In this document: positions 34,747-43,944 of the stretch, in pieces
Numbering within the stretch: the stretch's first letter is position 1
Layout: each line of letters begins with the position of its first letter
Assembly: GCA_009777995.1 (NCBI GenBank)
Contig: WRKT01000001.1
Location: forward strand, 1-64,000
DNA: 64,000 nt
Direction of reading: 5' to 3'
Source: Treponema sp.
GTDB taxonomy: Bacteria > Spirochaetota > Spirochaetia > Treponematales > Breznakiellaceae
Notes under the pieces: generated by a model
Databases searched by the model: none
Seen by the model: only the letters and a program-made list of their open reading frames with translations
What the model was told of the DNA's origin: nothing
Position numbers and translations under genes: made by a program

Positions 34747-35643
34747 TTATTCGTTTGATGCCGTATTAAAATGGGTTTTTAAGACTTTTGTAAATTTTTC
34801 AATAACCGATGCACTTTTCTTTCTATAAGCTGCGCACAAAACCGAATATGAATCTAACAGGAACATTTCTAATCGTGAATTTTCCTGTAGTTCTCGAGTA
34901 GATACGGTTCCTATAGTATAACAGCGTCCGCTGATAATGTCATAAGTAATGTCTTCGCGGTTTGAAACCTCGCGTATGCAGGGCTTTATACCCAAGCTTT
35001 TTAGTACTCTGATTAACGCTTTTCGATGTTCTGGCGTTGTTGTGCTCGAATCAAAAAATGACAGTGTCTTTCGCTCGAAATCGCTCAATACTGGTTCTTT
35101 TTTTAGCTCGGCAAAAAGCGCTTTGGAATAAATCAGTGCTCTCTGGTTCGGCTTCAGTGGAACAGTAACGATGTCGTTGTCGCGTCTTATGGTGTACTCG
35201 GGAGAAATAATAACATTGTCGATTCCGTTTTCAAGCATTTGATCCAGAAGAAAAAAGTTCATGCTTCTCATCGTGATATCAACAGTCGATATGATGTCCT
35301 CAGTAAAAGTAAATACAGCCTGGTTTATCTTATCTATGTCTTCGATAGGTAAACCTTCATGTATACCAACGTAAATATTGTATTGCTGCTCAGTGTGCAC
35401 TTCCTTCAGGATCTCGTCAAGCTGTTTACAGCTGCTTACAAAGTAATCGTAAATAAGTTCACCTGCGCGGGTGAGCTTGATGCCATGCGTTGTTCGCTTA
35501 AACAGGATAACACTAAGCTCTTTCTCAAGCAGAGCAACTTGACGGCTGACAGCTGGTTGAGACACATACAGCATATTGGCAGCAGCGGTAAAATTTAGAG
35601 TTTCCGCGACTTTAATAAAATACTGAATTTGTATTGAGTTCAT
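34747..35643 (-). CDS. LysR-family transcriptional regulator
   Basis: 298 residues. The N-terminal HTH is classical: QIQYFIKVAETLNFTAAANMLYVSQPAVSRQVALLEKEL, ending FKRTTHGIKLTRAGE. The C-terminal periplasmic-binding-protein-like domain binds an unknown effector. Divergent from the GntP permease gene, which it probably controls through the dyad at 35743-35770. There is no SD close to the ATG on the minus strand that I find convincing. Confidence 0.92.
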   Translation of the reverse strand: MNSIQIQYFIKVAETLNFTAAANMLYVSQPAVSRQVALLEKELSVILFKRTTHGIKLTRAGELIYDYFVSSCKQLDEILKEVHTEQQYNIYVGIHEGLPIEDIDKINQAVFTFTEDIISTVDITMRSMNFFLLDQMLENGIDNVIISPEYTIRRDNDIVTVPLKPNQRALIYSKALFAELKKEPVLSDFERKTLSFFDSSTTTPEHRKALIRVLKSLGIKPCIREVSNREDITYDIISGRCYTIGTVSTRELQENSRLEMFLLDSYSVLCAAYRKKSASVIEKFTKVLKTHFNTASNE

Positions 35644-35742
35644 ATATTTCCTTGCTCTCTAATCAATTACGCACTATGAAATCGGGTCTAAGCTGAAATG
35701 GCTGATATGATCATTTTACCATACGTAAAAAAATAAATCAAT

Positions 35743-35770
35743 TGATTATAACCATATTTGGTTATAATCA
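35743..35770. promoter_or_regulatory. LysR-type operator overlapping mirror-image -10 boxes
   Basis: Perfect 11-bp inverted repeat TGATTATAACC / GGTTATAATCA with a 6-base centre. It contains T-N11-A as in LysR boxes, and each arm holds TATAAT in outward orientation (35763-35768 on plus, 35750-35745 on minus), so both divergent promoters are embedded in it. Confidence 0.65.
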
Positions 35771-35868
35771 TATTGTTATATGGGGGTCAATAACTTTTTA
35801 TTTCCACTTTTTCATCGCTCATGATATAAATAATTAATAACTAAAGTATTTAGAGAAAGGAAAAAACA

Positions 35869-37181
35869 ATGAATATAGTTGGAATTTTCGGAATATTAGT
35901 TAGCCTCGCATTACTCATTTTTCTTGTTTATAAAGGGCTAAATGTATTAGTAGCTGCACCGATAGCAACCATGATTGTTATAATAACCAGTCAGTTGGGT
36001 GTTATTACAGGATATAGAGAATTCTATATGACCTCACTGGGTGGGTTTGTTACGGCTCAATTCCCAATTTACCTGTGGGGTGCGATATTCGGTGAGATTT
36101 ACAATCGAAGCGGCGGTGCAACATCGATTGCCCAATTTATCTCACGAATCTTCAAGGGCAACAAGGAAAAAGCTAGCATTTTTACTTGTATTTTGATTAT
36201 TACTGTGGCAGGTATATTAATGTCCTACGGCGGAATAAGCGGAATTGTACTTATGTTCGTGATGATGCCGATGACACTGGAAATCCTCAAGGAAAACAAC
36301 ATTCCCCGAAAGCTTGCCCCTGGCGTCTTGTTGGCAGGAATCGCAACCGCTGGTCTCTGTATGCCGGGAAGCCCGCAAATACAAAATGTGGCTCCCATGA
36401 ATATGTTGGGTACACCGGGAACCGCTGCTCTGATCCCCGGCCTGATAGGCGGCTTGGTGGTAATAAGTTTAAATCTCGCATTTCTAACCAAAGTAGCAAA
36501 AAAAGAGATTGCGCTTGGAAACGCGTATACTGACGACATGACATTCGAGAAAACAGACAAAACCGATTTGCCAAACCCAATCGTTGCATTGATTCCCCTT
36601 GTTTTGGTGTTTGTACTATTCAATGGGTTTAAGCTATACGTTCCATATGCCATAGTTTGCGGTATTATCAGCGGATTGGTGCTTTTTAATAAAAATTATT
36701 GAATATCAATGCAATAAAAAAAATGTTAGAAACCAGTATCCCACAGGCAGCATTTTTAGTGTTGGCTAGCTCCTCGCTCGCCGGATTTGGAGGCGTCGTA
36801 GGTCGTACTGAAACGTTTGGCCAATTAAGTACGTCACTTTCATCTATACCTGGACCGCCACTGCTGATGGCAATGTTTGCCTTTATGATTATCACTGCCA
36901 TCTGCGGTTCCGGTCCCGCAGCTCTTGGCGCCGGGCTTCCGATTTTTTCCGGCCCTTTTGCTGCTATGGGTGTCCATATGTCTGCTTTACACCGTGTAGC
37001 CGCTTTCTGTGGGACTACGTTTGATACATTGCCGACAAACGCCGGATTTATTGCTGCTACCGGTCTCGCAAAACTTCCTGCAAAAGAGACTTACAAATTT
37101 GTTGGAGTTTGCACCGTAATGAATACAACAGCTACCATAGTGGTAACGTTATTGTTGATTTTGTTCCCAGGCTTGGCATGA
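35869..37181 (+). pseudogene. GntP-family permease, interrupted by a frameshift
   Basis: Membrane transporter related to gluconate/organic-acid:H+ symporters. The first frame (35869-36702, 277 residues) carries the N-terminal helices and GIATAGLCMPGSPQIQNVAPMN; it stops at TGA just after FNKNY. A second frame (TTG 36699 to 37181, 160 residues) supplies the rest (AICGSGPAALGAGLPIFSGPFAAM). Together they make ~437 residues, the normal length. Adding one A to the A5 run at 36691-36695 fuses them without a stop. It is either a real frameshift, a slippage-controlled gene, a split protein (TTGA overlap) or a sequencing error. AGAAAGGA precedes the ATG. Likely controlled by the divergent LysR. Confidence 0.8.
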
Positions 37182-37307
37182 ATGCAAGGCATCGATCAGC
37201 TGGATAAAAAATATTAGAAGGAATATGGAACCAAGCATCTCTGTTTTTACACAGCAGATGAGGATTTTGACACAATGGTTATGTAAATTTATAGACAGGA
37301 GGATGCA

Positions 37308-38666
37308 ATGTCACTGCCTTTTTATGCAAAAAGCCCGGGAAATGAGGGTTACATAAAAAATATGGAAGTTATAGCGTACCACGATCTGAATGGCATTATG
37401 GCCTTTCAGATGGCACTCTACAAGACTGCAAAAGGCCGCTACTATCTGTACAATGGCTCATTTAAGGGAGCGGGCTTCAATATTCTTGAGGTAACTGATC
37501 CCTCAAAGCCAAGGTTGGTTCGCTTTCAGGAAGTCTGCGATCCTAAATTGTATACTAAACAATCGACACCCAAGATACAGGCAGCAGACGATTTGCTAAT
37601 TGTTGCACTGGGTGGAGGTATCCCATATCTGCATGGGGTATCATACGAGGAAAAAAACATTGGCGGTCTGCAAATCTTTAGTCTAAAGGAAGACCCAGAA
37701 CATCCTAAATTACTGTCGCACTGGGAAACCGGGGTCCGTGACGGCATGGGTGTGCACCGCTTCATGTACAATGGCGGTCGTTACGTTCATTTGTCTTCGG
37801 ACTGTCCGGGATATATCGGTCAGATATACCGAATTTTGGACATTGAGGATCCTTCCAGTCCCATAGAGGTGGGTCGCTGGTGGATGCCTGAGCAGTTCAG
37901 CGATGGTATGGAAGTAGGTACATACCCCGTCGGGCATCGTGATGAAAAAGACTGGCCCCAGTTGCACGGCCCGCCTTATGTACAGGATGATATTGCCTAC
38001 TGCGGCTACTGGGCAGGCGGCGGTATCCTAGTGGATGTCAAAGATATTACCCGCCCAAAAAAACTGGGACAGATTAAAATGACGCCGCCGTTCTCCGGAA
38101 AACTTGCCGGCGCCCGCTGTCACACCTTCCTGCCGCTACGGGGAAGGAATTTCGCAGTGTTGACCAATGAAGGCGAGCGCTTCGCCTCTTGGAGCCCGGA
38201 GGTTATTGGTAAGAGTGCTCATCCCGGCGCCCAGCCTATGAATAACATCCACATGATCGATGTGACAAACAAGGCCGATCCGGTACTGGTGGCAGGATTT
38301 CCCTATCCGGAAGTACCAAAAGATTTTCCTTGGCCGAACTTTAACGATTGTGGTATAGGCTGCCAAGGCCCATTTGGCCCGCACAATCTCCACGAGCCCA
38401 TGGGCAAACCCTGGCTTGAAGACAATCCAAACAGAGTATACTGCTGTTACTTTCATGCAGGTATGCGTATCTATGACGTGAGTGATCCCTACTATGTAAA
38501 GGAGATCGCCTACTTCATCCCGCCCAACCCAGAACGTAAATACTTTGAAGTCAACATGCCTGGGCCGCTTCTTGGAACTACAGAAGACTGTGTTGTTGAT
38601 GATCGCGGTAATATCTTCATGGATTGTTTTCATGACGGATTGTATATTTTGCGTCTAAAAATTTAA
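37308..38666 (+). CDS. LVIVD-repeat beta-propeller protein
   Basis: 452 residues without signal peptide. Repeated units of the form 'G-L-Q-I-F-S-L ... P-K-L-L' (for example FNILEVTDPSKPRLV, YRILDIEDPSSPIEVGRW, IHMIDVTNKADPVLVAGFP, MRIYDVSDPYYVKEIAYF) are LVIVD repeats that build a propeller. Many conserved His and Cys (HNLHEP, CCYFHAG, DCFHDG) suggest a metal site. Function is not established for this family. Base composition appears more GC-rich than neighbouring genes. AGGAGG lies 4 bp before the ATG; a TTGACA-17-TATAGA promoter-like sequence at 37267-37295 precedes it. Confidence 0.75.
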   Translation: MSLPFYAKSPGNEGYIKNMEVIAYHDLNGIMAFQMALYKTAKGRYYLYNGSFKGAGFNILEVTDPSKPRLVRFQEVCDPKLYTKQSTPKIQAADDLLIVALGGGIPYLHGVSYEEKNIGGLQIFSLKEDPEHPKLLSHWETGVRDGMGVHRFMYNGGRYVHLSSDCPGYIGQIYRILDIEDPSSPIEVGRWWMPEQFSDGMEVGTYPVGHRDEKDWPQLHGPPYVQDDIAYCGYWAGGGILVDVKDITRPKKLGQIKMTPPFSGKLAGARCHTFLPLRGRNFAVLTNEGERFASWSPEVIGKSAHPGAQPMNNIHMIDVTNKADPVLVAGFPYPEVPKDFPWPNFNDCGIGCQGPFGPHNLHEPMGKPWLEDNPNRVYCCYFHAGMRIYDVSDPYYVKEIAYFIPPNPERKYFEVNMPGPLLGTTEDCVVDDRGNIFMDCFHDGLYILRLKI

Positions 38667-38897
38667 TTTTGTGAAATTTGCGGCAGTGCCGACACCTCCG
38701 GGACACAACCGAGGCTTTGTTAACGTCCATGCAGGTTTTTCTGGAATAACCACCTGGGGAGGAGTCCACTGTTTCTTGTGCCGTTCAGCATGATTACGGC
38801 ATTATTTCAGATGAGAAGGTTTAAGCGGTGCACCAACTGCTTTTCAACTATCTGTTAAAAAGACAGCATTAATCTCCATTCCTGAGGATGACTGCAC
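38667..38897. other. Intergenic region before ptb with a short open frame
   Basis: 231 bp. A GTG-started frame of 40 codons (38671-38793) reads like coding sequence (FVNVHAGFSGITTWGGVHCF) but has no SD and no recognised family, so it may be a gene remnant. The rest shows no clear promoter; a CTGT/ACAG hairpin is near 38852. Nothing else is evident. Confidence 0.3.
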
Positions 38898-39813
38898 ATG
38901 AATAGTATTTATTATAACAGCTTTGCGCAAATTATTAAAAAAGTAAAAAGCGCAAAAACAGTTAAACGTATGGCAGTGGCTGCTGCAGGTTATCGACACA
39001 TTCTTGAGGCAGTTATCGATGCACGTAAAACAGGGCTTGCGCAGCCGGTTTTGATAGGAAATACACAGGAAATACTTACGATTTTAAAAGAACTTGGAGA
39101 ATCTGTACCTGGCGATGATGTTATTAATGCAAGCGATGGTGTTGAAGCCTGCGAACTGGCAGTAAAACTTATTCGTGAAGGCAAGGCCGACTTTCTGATG
39201 AAGGGTAATATTGACACCTCAGTCTTGCTAAAGTCTGTTGTAAATAAAGAAACAGGTCTTGCCAAAGGCGCCTTGATGAGCCATTTTACCATATTTGAAA
39301 TACCGTCCTACCATAAGCTCCTAACCATTGTTGACGGTGGAATGGTTCCTTACCCCACACTTGAGCAGAAAAAGCATATCATAGAAAACACCGTTACAAC
39401 TTTACTTGACCTTGGGTATACCTGCCCAAAGGTGGGAGTTTTGGCATGTGTGGAAAAAATTAATCCCAAAATGCCGGAGACCGTGGAGGCTGATGAGCTG
39501 ACACAGATGAACCAGCGTGGTGAAATAAAAAAACTGCATTGTGAACGGTCCAATTTCGTATGATTGCGCTGTAAACAAAGAAATCGCTGACCTAAAAGGC
39601 TACATAGCTGAGACTGCGGGAGATGCGGACATCTTAATTGCCCCTAACATTCATGCAGGTAACTTTATGGGCAAAATGCTTACCTGCACATGTGGAGCCA
39701 AGATGGCGGGTATTATTGTCGGTGCAAAGTGCCCTATTGTGCTGACATCCCGAGGCTCATCTACCGAAGAAAAACTGCTTTCGATTATGATTTCGGCTGC
39801 TGCAAGCAATTGA
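38898..39813 (+). pseudogene. ptb: Phosphate butyryltransferase-type acyltransferase, frameshifted
   Basis: Enzyme swapping the CoA of an acyl-CoA for phosphate. Frame one (38898-39563) covers about 210 family residues to MNQRGEIK, and then reads off frame for a few residues before TGA. The rest (NGPISYDCAVNKEIADLKGY to the end, stop 39813) continues in another frame, open from about 39535. Removing one A from the A7 run at 39527-39533 gives GEIKNCIVNGPISYD, the expected family sequence, and ~305 residues in all. So the gene is a single-base insertion away from intact. First of the five-gene operon ending with buk. Sequencing error in a homopolymer is quite possible. Confidence 0.88.
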
Positions 39814-39834
39814 ACATTAATAATAGGAGATTTT

Positions 39835-41622
39835 ATGAAACAACTAATGACAGGCAATGAAGCCATTGCCCGAGGAGCATGGGAAGCAGGCGTCTTTTTC
39901 GCTTCTGCATACCCCGGCACACCCAGTACGGAGATATTGCAAAATCTAACCACTTATAAAGAAATCGATGCAGAGTGGGCTCCGAATGAAAAGGTTGCAA
40001 TGGAAGCTGCAATTGGTGCTTCCATCGGCGGCGCAAGAGCCATGGCTTCAATGAAGCATGTAGGTGTGAATGTTGCATCCGATCCTTTACATACTTTTTC
40101 TTATACCGGAGTTAACGGCGGAATGGTGCTTGTCGGTGCCGATGAGCCGGGTCAACATTCAAGTCAAAACGAGCAGGATAACCGCTGGGTAGCAAAAATG
40201 GCGAAGATTCCGATGCTTGAGCCATCTGACAGTCAGGAATGTAAAGACATGATGGGCATTGGCTTTGAGATTAGCGAAAAATATGACACTCCGGTATTTT
40301 TTCGTGTAACAACACGCATTTGTCATTCAAAAAGTATAGTCGAGTGCGGAGACAGGACTGAAGTAGGTGTCAAGGAATATGTAAAGCAAACAGAAAAGTA
40401 TGTCACTGTTCCCTTATTTGCACGTAAACGCAGGGTAATCGTTGAAAACCGGATGGAAGAGCTGCTTAAGTACTCCGAAAGTACTCCTCTAAATCGTATA
40501 GAGAAAGGGAATGGGGAAATAGGCGTTATAGCTTGCGGGGTCTGTTATCAATATGCAAAAGAAATTTTTGGAGATGAAGCTTCATACCTAAAGTTGGGCT
40601 TTACTTCTCCATTGCCGAAACAGAAAATTAAAGAATTCTGTGAGCAAGTAAAGACCGTGTATGTTATTGAAGAGAATGACCCGTATATAGAGGAAACAGT
40701 TTTAATGCTGGGCTTTGAGGCAAAGCTTAAGGGAAAGAATGTACTGCCCAAGTACGGTGAACTTATGCCTGATGTACTGCGTAAGTCAATCTATGGTAAG
40801 AATAATAAAACTATTGACTATGATCGTAGTAAAATTTTACCTCGTCCACCTACGCTTTGTGCAGGTTGTCCACATAGGGGCTTTTTCTATGATATTGGCC
40901 GTAGAAAGAATATTGTAATTACAGGAGACATTGGTTGCTATTCTTTAGGCTATGCCGAGCCATACAATGCAATGGATTCCAATGTCTGCATGGGTGCAGC
41001 TTTCTCCGCAGCCCATGGAACCCAAAAAATATTTTCCGGTCCAGGTAAAAATGAAAAGCGTGTAGTCGGCGTTATGGGAGACTCAACTTTCTTTCATACA
41101 GGTATGAACTCTTTACTTGAAGTGGTCTACAATAATTCTAAGACCATCTGTGTAATCCTGGATAATGCCATAACCGGAATGACAGGCCATCAAAATACTC
41201 CGGGGAATGGTCTTAATGCCAGAGGTGAACCTGCCAATGTTACGTCCATAGAGGCTGTAGTTCGTGCGCTTGGAATTAAGAATGTGACCACTGTTGACCC
41301 AAATGATCTTACAAAAATGAAAGAAGCAATGGATTGGGCGCTTTCCCTGGATGAGCCGTCTGTTATAATTACTCGCTTTCCCTGTGTTCTAAAAAGAATT
41401 ACCAAAGAAGAGAAAGTTGAGTTTAATAATCCCTTCACCTCAAAAAGTAAGGTGAACACAGAGAAATGTGTCGGCTGTAAATTGTGTTTAAGGTCCGGCT
41501 GCCCTGCCTTATCCTTTGAAACTGCATCGAAAAAAGCTAAGATTGCATCTGTTCAATGTGTAGGTTGTACCGTTTGTAATCAGATCTGCCCAAAGCAGGC
41601 AATCGAAAAGGAGGGTAAATAA
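39835..41622 (+). CDS. iorA: Indolepyruvate ferredoxin oxidoreductase, alpha subunit
   Basis: 595 residues. Oxidatively decarboxylates arylpyruvates (indole-, phenyl-, hydroxyphenylpyruvate) to aryl-acetyl-CoA, reducing ferredoxin. It starts with the pyrimidine-binding domain (MTGNEAIARGAWEAG, AYPGTPSTEI), has the TPP pyrophosphate motif (GDSTFFHTGMNSLL ... DN), and ends with a two-cluster ferredoxin domain CVGCKLC / CVGCTVC. Typical length. AGGAG precedes the ATG. It needs iorB, encoded just downstream. The CoA ester can be passed to Ptb and Buk of the same operon for ATP. Confidence 0.95.
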   Translation: MKQLMTGNEAIARGAWEAGVFFASAYPGTPSTEILQNLTTYKEIDAEWAPNEKVAMEAAIGASIGGARAMASMKHVGVNVASDPLHTFSYTGVNGGMVLVGADEPGQHSSQNEQDNRWVAKMAKIPMLEPSDSQECKDMMGIGFEISEKYDTPVFFRVTTRICHSKSIVECGDRTEVGVKEYVKQTEKYVTVPLFARKRRVIVENRMEELLKYSESTPLNRIEKGNGEIGVIACGVCYQYAKEIFGDEASYLKLGFTSPLPKQKIKEFCEQVKTVYVIEENDPYIEETVLMLGFEAKLKGKNVLPKYGELMPDVLRKSIYGKNNKTIDYDRSKILPRPPTLCAGCPHRGFFYDIGRRKNIVITGDIGCYSLGYAEPYNAMDSNVCMGAAFSAAHGTQKIFSGPGKNEKRVVGVMGDSTFFHTGMNSLLEVVYNNSKTICVILDNAITGMTGHQNTPGNGLNARGEPANVTSIEAVVRALGIKNVTTVDPNDLTKMKEAMDWALSLDEPSVIITRFPCVLKRITKEEKVEFNNPFTSKSKVNTEKCVGCKLCLRSGCPALSFETASKKAKIASVQCVGCTVCNQICPKQAIEKEGK

Positions 41623-41623
41623 A

Positions 41624-42196
41624 ATGACAAAGAATATTCTTCTTGTAGGTGTTGGAGGACAGGGTACGATCTTGGCAAGTAAGATCCTGACCATTGGTCT
41701 AATGGAAGCAGGCTTTGATGTAAAGATGAGTGAGATTCACGGAATGAGTCAGAGGGGAGGCTCAGTATCTTCTCAGGTACGTTATGGTGAAAAAGTATTT
41801 TCTCCCGTGATTGAGCTAGGTGGTGCAGATATACTTGTAAGCTTTGAGCAAATGGAAGCGCTGCGCTGGCTGGAATATCTAAAGCCCGACGGGAAACTCA
41901 TTCTTAACGATTATCGAATTAACCCTATGCCTGTTATCTCAGGGAAGGCTGAATATCCGGATGGGTTGATTAAGGAAATTGAATCGAAGATACCCTCTTC
42001 CATATTCGATGCAGCTGGAGAAGCAATAAAACTTGGGGATGCAAGGGTAATGAATATCATACTCCTTGGTGCAACCATCAAGCTCATGGGTCTTGAAAGT
42101 ATCGACTGGGATAATATAATAAAGCAGAATGTAAAGTCGGATTTTATTGATATTAATATAAAAGCACTGCATCGCGGCAGAGAGTTAGTGGGTTAG
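41624..42196 (+). CDS. iorB: Indolepyruvate ferredoxin oxidoreductase, beta subunit
   Basis: 190 residues, the gamma-domain (CoA-binding side) subunit of the IOR complex. N-terminus KNILLVGVGGQGTILASKIL and the EIHGMSQRGGSVSSQVRYG stretch are hallmarks. ATG directly follows the iorA stop (TAAAATG). Works with IorA as a heterodimer pair. Confidence 0.95.
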   Translation: MTKNILLVGVGGQGTILASKILTIGLMEAGFDVKMSEIHGMSQRGGSVSSQVRYGEKVFSPVIELGGADILVSFEQMEALRWLEYLKPDGKLILNDYRINPMPVISGKAEYPDGLIKEIESKIPSSIFDAAGEAIKLGDARVMNIILLGATIKLMGLESIDWDNIIKQNVKSDFIDINIKALHRGRELVG

Positions 42197-42209
42197 GGTT
42201 ACCGAAATT

Positions 42210-42869
42210 ATGAAATGGCAGAAGTTCTTCTTTCGCTTGTTTTTCTATGCCCTGGGCTTAATGTTCATAGCCTTTGGAACTGCCATTTCCATAAACTCTG
42301 ACCTTGGAGTAACCCCGGTAGGCTCACTGCCCTATGTGGTATCACAGGTCAGCGGAATCGACCTTGGTGTATGTGTTACATTAGTTCTTTCATCATATAT
42401 TCTAATTCAGATTTTTATTTTACGAAAAGAGTTTAAATGGATTAATATAACCCAGATTCTCTTTTCAACTATGTTTGGATTTTTTGTTGATTTTGCAAGA
42501 ATTGTAGTTGGTGATTTTGTAATCCCCGGTTATCCCGGAAGGCTCCTTATGATTGCAATTGCAACTATACTTGTAGCTATAGGTGTAGTCATATATGCGA
42601 ATACTAAACTCGTTAATATGCCTCCTGAGGGGCTGGCAAATGCACTGGTACAGAAATTCCCTAAACGAGCATTTTATCAGATGAAAATCGTGGTGGACAG
42701 CACAGGTGTATTAATTGCAATAGCGATATCGCTTCTGGTGTTTGGCAGGCTATATGGTGTACGAGAAGGTACAATCATTAGCGCGATCCTTGTTGGGCAG
42801 GTAATTAAATTTATTCAAAAACCTATAAAGAACATAATAGAAAAAATATGCTTTAAGGAGGCTGCATAA
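42210..42869 (+). CDS. YczE/YitT-like integral membrane protein
   Basis: 219 residues, five or six transmembrane helices. N-terminal LFFYALGLMFIAFGTAISINSDLGVTPVGSLPYVVS is the signature of the YczE (DUF6198) group. Function of the family is unsettled; transport of small organic compounds has been suggested for relatives. It lies between iorB and buk with 13-bp and 1-bp (overlapping) junctions, so it might move the acid product or the precursor. That is inference. Confidence 0.8.
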   Translation: MKWQKFFFRLFFYALGLMFIAFGTAISINSDLGVTPVGSLPYVVSQVSGIDLGVCVTLVLSSYILIQIFILRKEFKWINITQILFSTMFGFFVDFARIVVGDFVIPGYPGRLLMIAIATILVAIGVVIYANTKLVNMPPEGLANALVQKFPKRAFYQMKIVVDSTGVLIAIAISLLVFGRLYGVREGTIISAILVGQVIKFIQKPIKNIIEKICFKEAA

Positions 42870-43939
42870 TGAGCTTTAAAATCCTTGCGATTAATCCCGG
42901 TTCAACGTCAACTAAAATTGCCGTTTATAATGATGAAAACCCTGCATTTGTTAAGTCAATAGAACACCCGATTGATGAACTTTCCAAATTTAATTCTCTT
43001 TTTGAGCAGTTTGATATACGGATGAAGTATGTTCTGCAAGCAATAGAAGAAAATGGTGTTAAACCTATAGAGCTTTCAGCTGTAGTGGGACGCGGCGGAT
43101 TACTTTCACCATTGAAACCGGGCGGATATTTAGTGAATCAGGCCATGGTAGATGCATTGGGCTCCCCCGACACAAGAGCACATGAATCAAATCTGGGGGC
43201 ACCTATAGCCTATAGCATTGCACGGCCCCTTGGGATTCCTGCATATATTTACGATGCTGTTGGGTCTGATGAACTAAACGATGTTGCAAGAATTACCGGC
43301 ATCCCTGAAATTATAAGAGAAAGCTTCTGTCATGTATTAAATACAAAGGCAACTTCTCGTAAGGTCGCAGAAAAGCTTGGCAGCACGTATGAATCAATGA
43401 ATTTCATTGTTGCACATATTGGAGGTGGCATATCAATTTCTGCACATGAAAAGGGACGAATAATCGACGTAATAACAGCAGATGCAGGGCCATTTTCGCC
43501 CGAGCGAAGCGGCAGTGTGCCCCTTGGGTATATCGTAGACATATGTTATAGCGGTGAATATAAAACAAAAAAAGAACTAATGACTAAGCTTAATAAAAAC
43601 AGTGGTCTTAAAGGTCTCCTTGGAACAAACGACTGTCGAGAGATCGAACGTCGCATTGCAAGTCGCGATAAAAAAGCCAAAGCAGTCTATGATGCTCAAG
43701 CCTATCAGATTGCCAAGGGAATAGGGGAAATGACACCGCCCTTATGCGGCATAGTCGACGCAGTTATTCTTACAGGTGGAATGGCTCACTCTGAGTATAT
43801 CACGAAAGAAGTGACCAGGCTTGTAGGATACCTTGGCAAAGTCGTTGTAATGCCGGGAGAGAATGAAATGGAAGCACTCTCTCTGGGTGCATTGAGGATT
43901 CTTAAGGGAGAGGAAGGCTATAGCGAGTATGGAGTTTAA
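42869..43939 (+). CDS. buk: Butyrate kinase-type acyl kinase
   Basis: 356 residues, ASKHA fold: ILAINPGSTSTKIAVY at the N-terminus, VVGRGGLLSPLKPGGY, IVAHIGGGISISAHEKGRIID and ILTGGMAHSEY. It converts an acyl phosphate to acid plus ATP. The gene overlaps the preceding stop by one base and has AAGGAGG upstream. In this operon its substrate is likely the product of Ptb acting on IOR-made acyl-CoAs (phenylacetyl-, indoleacetyl- or branched-chain), not necessarily butyryl-phosphate. Confidence 0.94.
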   Translation: MSFKILAINPGSTSTKIAVYNDENPAFVKSIEHPIDELSKFNSLFEQFDIRMKYVLQAIEENGVKPIELSAVVGRGGLLSPLKPGGYLVNQAMVDALGSPDTRAHESNLGAPIAYSIARPLGIPAYIYDAVGSDELNDVARITGIPEIIRESFCHVLNTKATSRKVAEKLGSTYESMNFIVAHIGGGISISAHEKGRIIDVITADAGPFSPERSGSVPLGYIVDICYSGEYKTKKELMTKLNKNSGLKGLLGTNDCREIERRIASRDKKAKAVYDAQAYQIAKGIGEMTPPLCGIVDAVILTGGMAHSEYITKEVTRLVGYLGKVVVMPGENEMEALSLGALRILKGEEGYSEYGV

Positions 43940-43944
43940 ACCCC

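Noticed and set aside
36186-36653. Open frames on both strands inside the GntP permease
   Set aside because: The hydrophobic permease frame is strongly conserved-looking; the others have improbable composition.
37267-37295. TTGACA-17-TATAGA before the LVIVD gene as a main promoter
   Set aside because: Transcription would begin within the Shine-Dalgarno sequence; kept only as a remark since the match may be chance.
38136-38633. 165-codon open frame antisense to the LVIVD-repeat gene
   Set aside because: GC-rich sense gene leaves the opposite strand open by chance; sense protein has clear repeats.
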